Shown one piece after another: positions 62,909-64,000 of a DNA stretch of 64,000 nucleotides (positions within the stretch are counted from its first letter, which is position 1; every line of letters begins with the position of its first letter). The DNA comes from Microbacterium pumilum (lineage in GTDB: Bacteria > Actinomycetota > Actinomycetes > Actinomycetales > Microbacteriaceae): positions 372,001-436,000 of the forward strand of contig NZ_BAAAOH010000001.1 in the NCBI RefSeq assembly GCF_039530225.1. Direction: 5' to 3'. The notes below the pieces were generated by a model. That model was given only the letters and a program-made list of their open reading frames with translations, had not been told where the DNA came from and searched no databases. The position numbers were made by a program, and so were the translations under genes.

Positions 62909-62992
62909 GAGTCTCTCGTCGAAATCGGCGAACCAGGGGGAAGATGCTGCGGCCGGGGCGTGGCGAGACGCCCCGGCCGCGGCATCCGTACG

Positions 62993-64000
62993 TCACTCGT
63001 CGAGCAGCGCCTGCGCGTCGGTCTGCGCCTGCGCGAGGAGAGCGTCGATGTCGGCGTTCTCATAAGTCAGCACAGCCTGGACGACACCGTCGAGGAGGGC
63101 GTAGACCTCCTGCGTCTTGACCTTCGGCTCACCCACGGGCGTCTGGTCCCAGATGCGGTCGCTGAACGGCGCCATCTGGTCCCTCGGCACGTTGATGTAG
63201 TCCTCGATCCAGACGAGCGACTCCTCGTAGAGCTCGCGGCTCAGCACCGGCAGCAGGGGCGTGCCCACGGCCTGACCCGACTCGTTGAGCGTCTTCGCGT
63301 CGAGCACGGCGGCGTCCTCGTCGAGCAGCTTCTGCATGTAGTACCAGTCGATCCACTTGACACCGGCAGCCTTCGTGGCGTCATCGATCGTCGGGCTCAT
63401 CACGGCGATGTCGCCACCGCCGAGGGTGCCCGGGTCATCGCCCTCCAGCGGCACGACCGACATGCCGTACACCGATGAGTCGAGACCGAAGTCACGGACG
63501 AGGGCGGTGTAGATATCGGAGCCCGAGGTGTACATGCCGACGTTTCCGGCCGCGAACTCCTGGTTGATCGTGCCCCAGTCGAGGTCGACCTTCGACCCGA
63601 ACGAGTCGTCCTCCCACTTGAGGGCGTGCAGGAACTCCAGCGTCGCCTTCGTCGCGGGGTTGTCGATCGTCGACTCCGATGTGCCGTCCATGTCGTCGAT
63701 CTGCGTCCGGCCGCCGCGGGCTGCGGTCTGCGACGTCAGCTGCCAGCCGCCGGTGTTGTTGATCGCCATCTGCGAATAGCCGGCCTTGCCGGTCTCATCG
63801 TGGATCTGCTTGGCCGCGGCGCGGATCTCGTCCCAGGTCTCAGGCGGGTTGTCGGGGTCGAGCCCGGCCTGCTCGAACAGGTCGCGGTTGTAGTGCAGCG
63901 CCGCCGCATAGGCCTGACGCGGGAATCCGTAGATGTTCCCGTCGGGCCCGGTGACCGCGTCGAGGATGATCGGGTTGAAGCTGTCGGTGTAGCCGAGCTC
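62993..64000 (-). CDS. Sugar ABC transporter substrate-binding protein, 5' part outside window
   Basis: The frame is open to the window edge, giving the last 335 residues. It begins ELGYTDSFNPIILDAVTGPD and shows GFPRQAYAAALHYNRDLFEQ, then AGLDPDNPPETWDEI, the canonical CUT1 solute-binding stretch, and WGTINQEFAAGNVGMYTSGS. The C-terminal helix ends LLAQAQTDAQALLDE. The signal peptide is not in view. It is first in the importer operon and delivers the sugar to the two permeases. Confidence 0.93.
   Translation of the reverse strand, partial: ELGYTDSFNPIILDAVTGPDGNIYGFPRQAYAAALHYNRDLFEQAGLDPDNPPETWDEIRAAAKQIHDETGKAGYSQMAINNTGGWQLTSQTAARGGRTQIDDMDGTSESTIDNPATKATLEFLHALKWEDDSFGSKVDLDWGTINQEFAAGNVGMYTSGSDIYTALVRDFGLDSSVYGMSVVPLEGDDPGTLGGGDIAVMSPTIDDATKAAGVKWIDWYYMQKLLDEDAAVLDAKTLNESGQAVGTPLLPVLSRELYEESLVWIEDYINVPRDQMAPFSDRIWDQTPVGEPKVKTQEVYALLDGVVQAVLTYENADIDALLAQAQTDAQALLDE

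Noticed and set aside
62210..63478. 422-codon plus-strand frame over the sugar importer genes
   Set aside because: Antisense shadow of the MalF-type permease and binding protein.

Overview
The window is high-GC actinobacterial DNA, most likely from a Microbacteriaceae genome such as Microbacterium (inference). The grounds are GC-rich codon use, frequent GTG starts, LytR-CpsA-Psr, LGFP-repeat and GlsB/YeaQ-type proteins, start codons that look leaderless, and the serS / tRNA-Ser / DAG-kinase neighbourhood. Everything here was read by eye; no database search or structure prediction was run. || Layout. 0-2.3 kb: end of an MFS exporter and three small stress or membrane genes. 2.5-9.9 kb: a 1529-aa LGFP-repeat protein with a buried papain-like Cys/His/Asp site, convergent with a SIR2-TPR protein that looks like an antiphage NADase. 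10-16 kb: DHA2 exporter, GMC oxidoreductase, metallo-beta-lactamase-fold hydrolase and SDR. 16-22 kb: a redox cluster (cupin, SDR, two aldo/keto reductases around a MmyB-type regulator) strewn with decayed fragments: CMD, FtsX-like permease, two AKRs, VOC. 22-30 kb: GNAT, DUF1932 oxidoreductase, an orphan TRAP-type binding lipoprotein, a perfect 34-bp palindrome, and a three-gene two-component operon in which two kinases carry complementary degenerate modules. 30-31 kb: TetR/DUF6326 pair with two operators. || 33.1-46.3 kb looks like a genomic island built at an intact tRNA-Ser(GCU). Three partial copies of the tRNA 3' half cut it into three segments. Segment 1 holds a candidate graspetide (omega-ester peptide) locus: an MvdD-like ATP-grasp ligase, two paralogous proteins with a conserved leader-like domain and a Thr/Ser-then-Asp/Glu tail, and a tailless homologue of the same domain. 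Segment 2 is a GH1 / TetR / GH9 beta-glucan operon. Segment 3 carries an SDR and a PAP2 phosphatase. I see no integrase. || 46.4-59.5 kb mixes core genes (LCP protein, two tRNA-Ser, HAD hydrolase, serS, diacylglycerol kinase) with a tightly coupled four-gene operon: trypsin plus pseudo-CHAT, a 1111-aa repeat protein, a caspase-like protease and an alpha/beta hydrolase. This resembles a proteolytic conflict or defence cassette. 59.5-61 kb: a DUF559-like endonuclease gene bracketed by four copies of a 20-bp-arm palindrome. 61-64 kb: a sugar ABC importer (two permeases and a truncated binding protein). || The two strongest candidates for an undescribed system are the graspetide-like locus at 34.9-37.2 kb and the trypsin/caspase operon at 48.0-56.0 kb.
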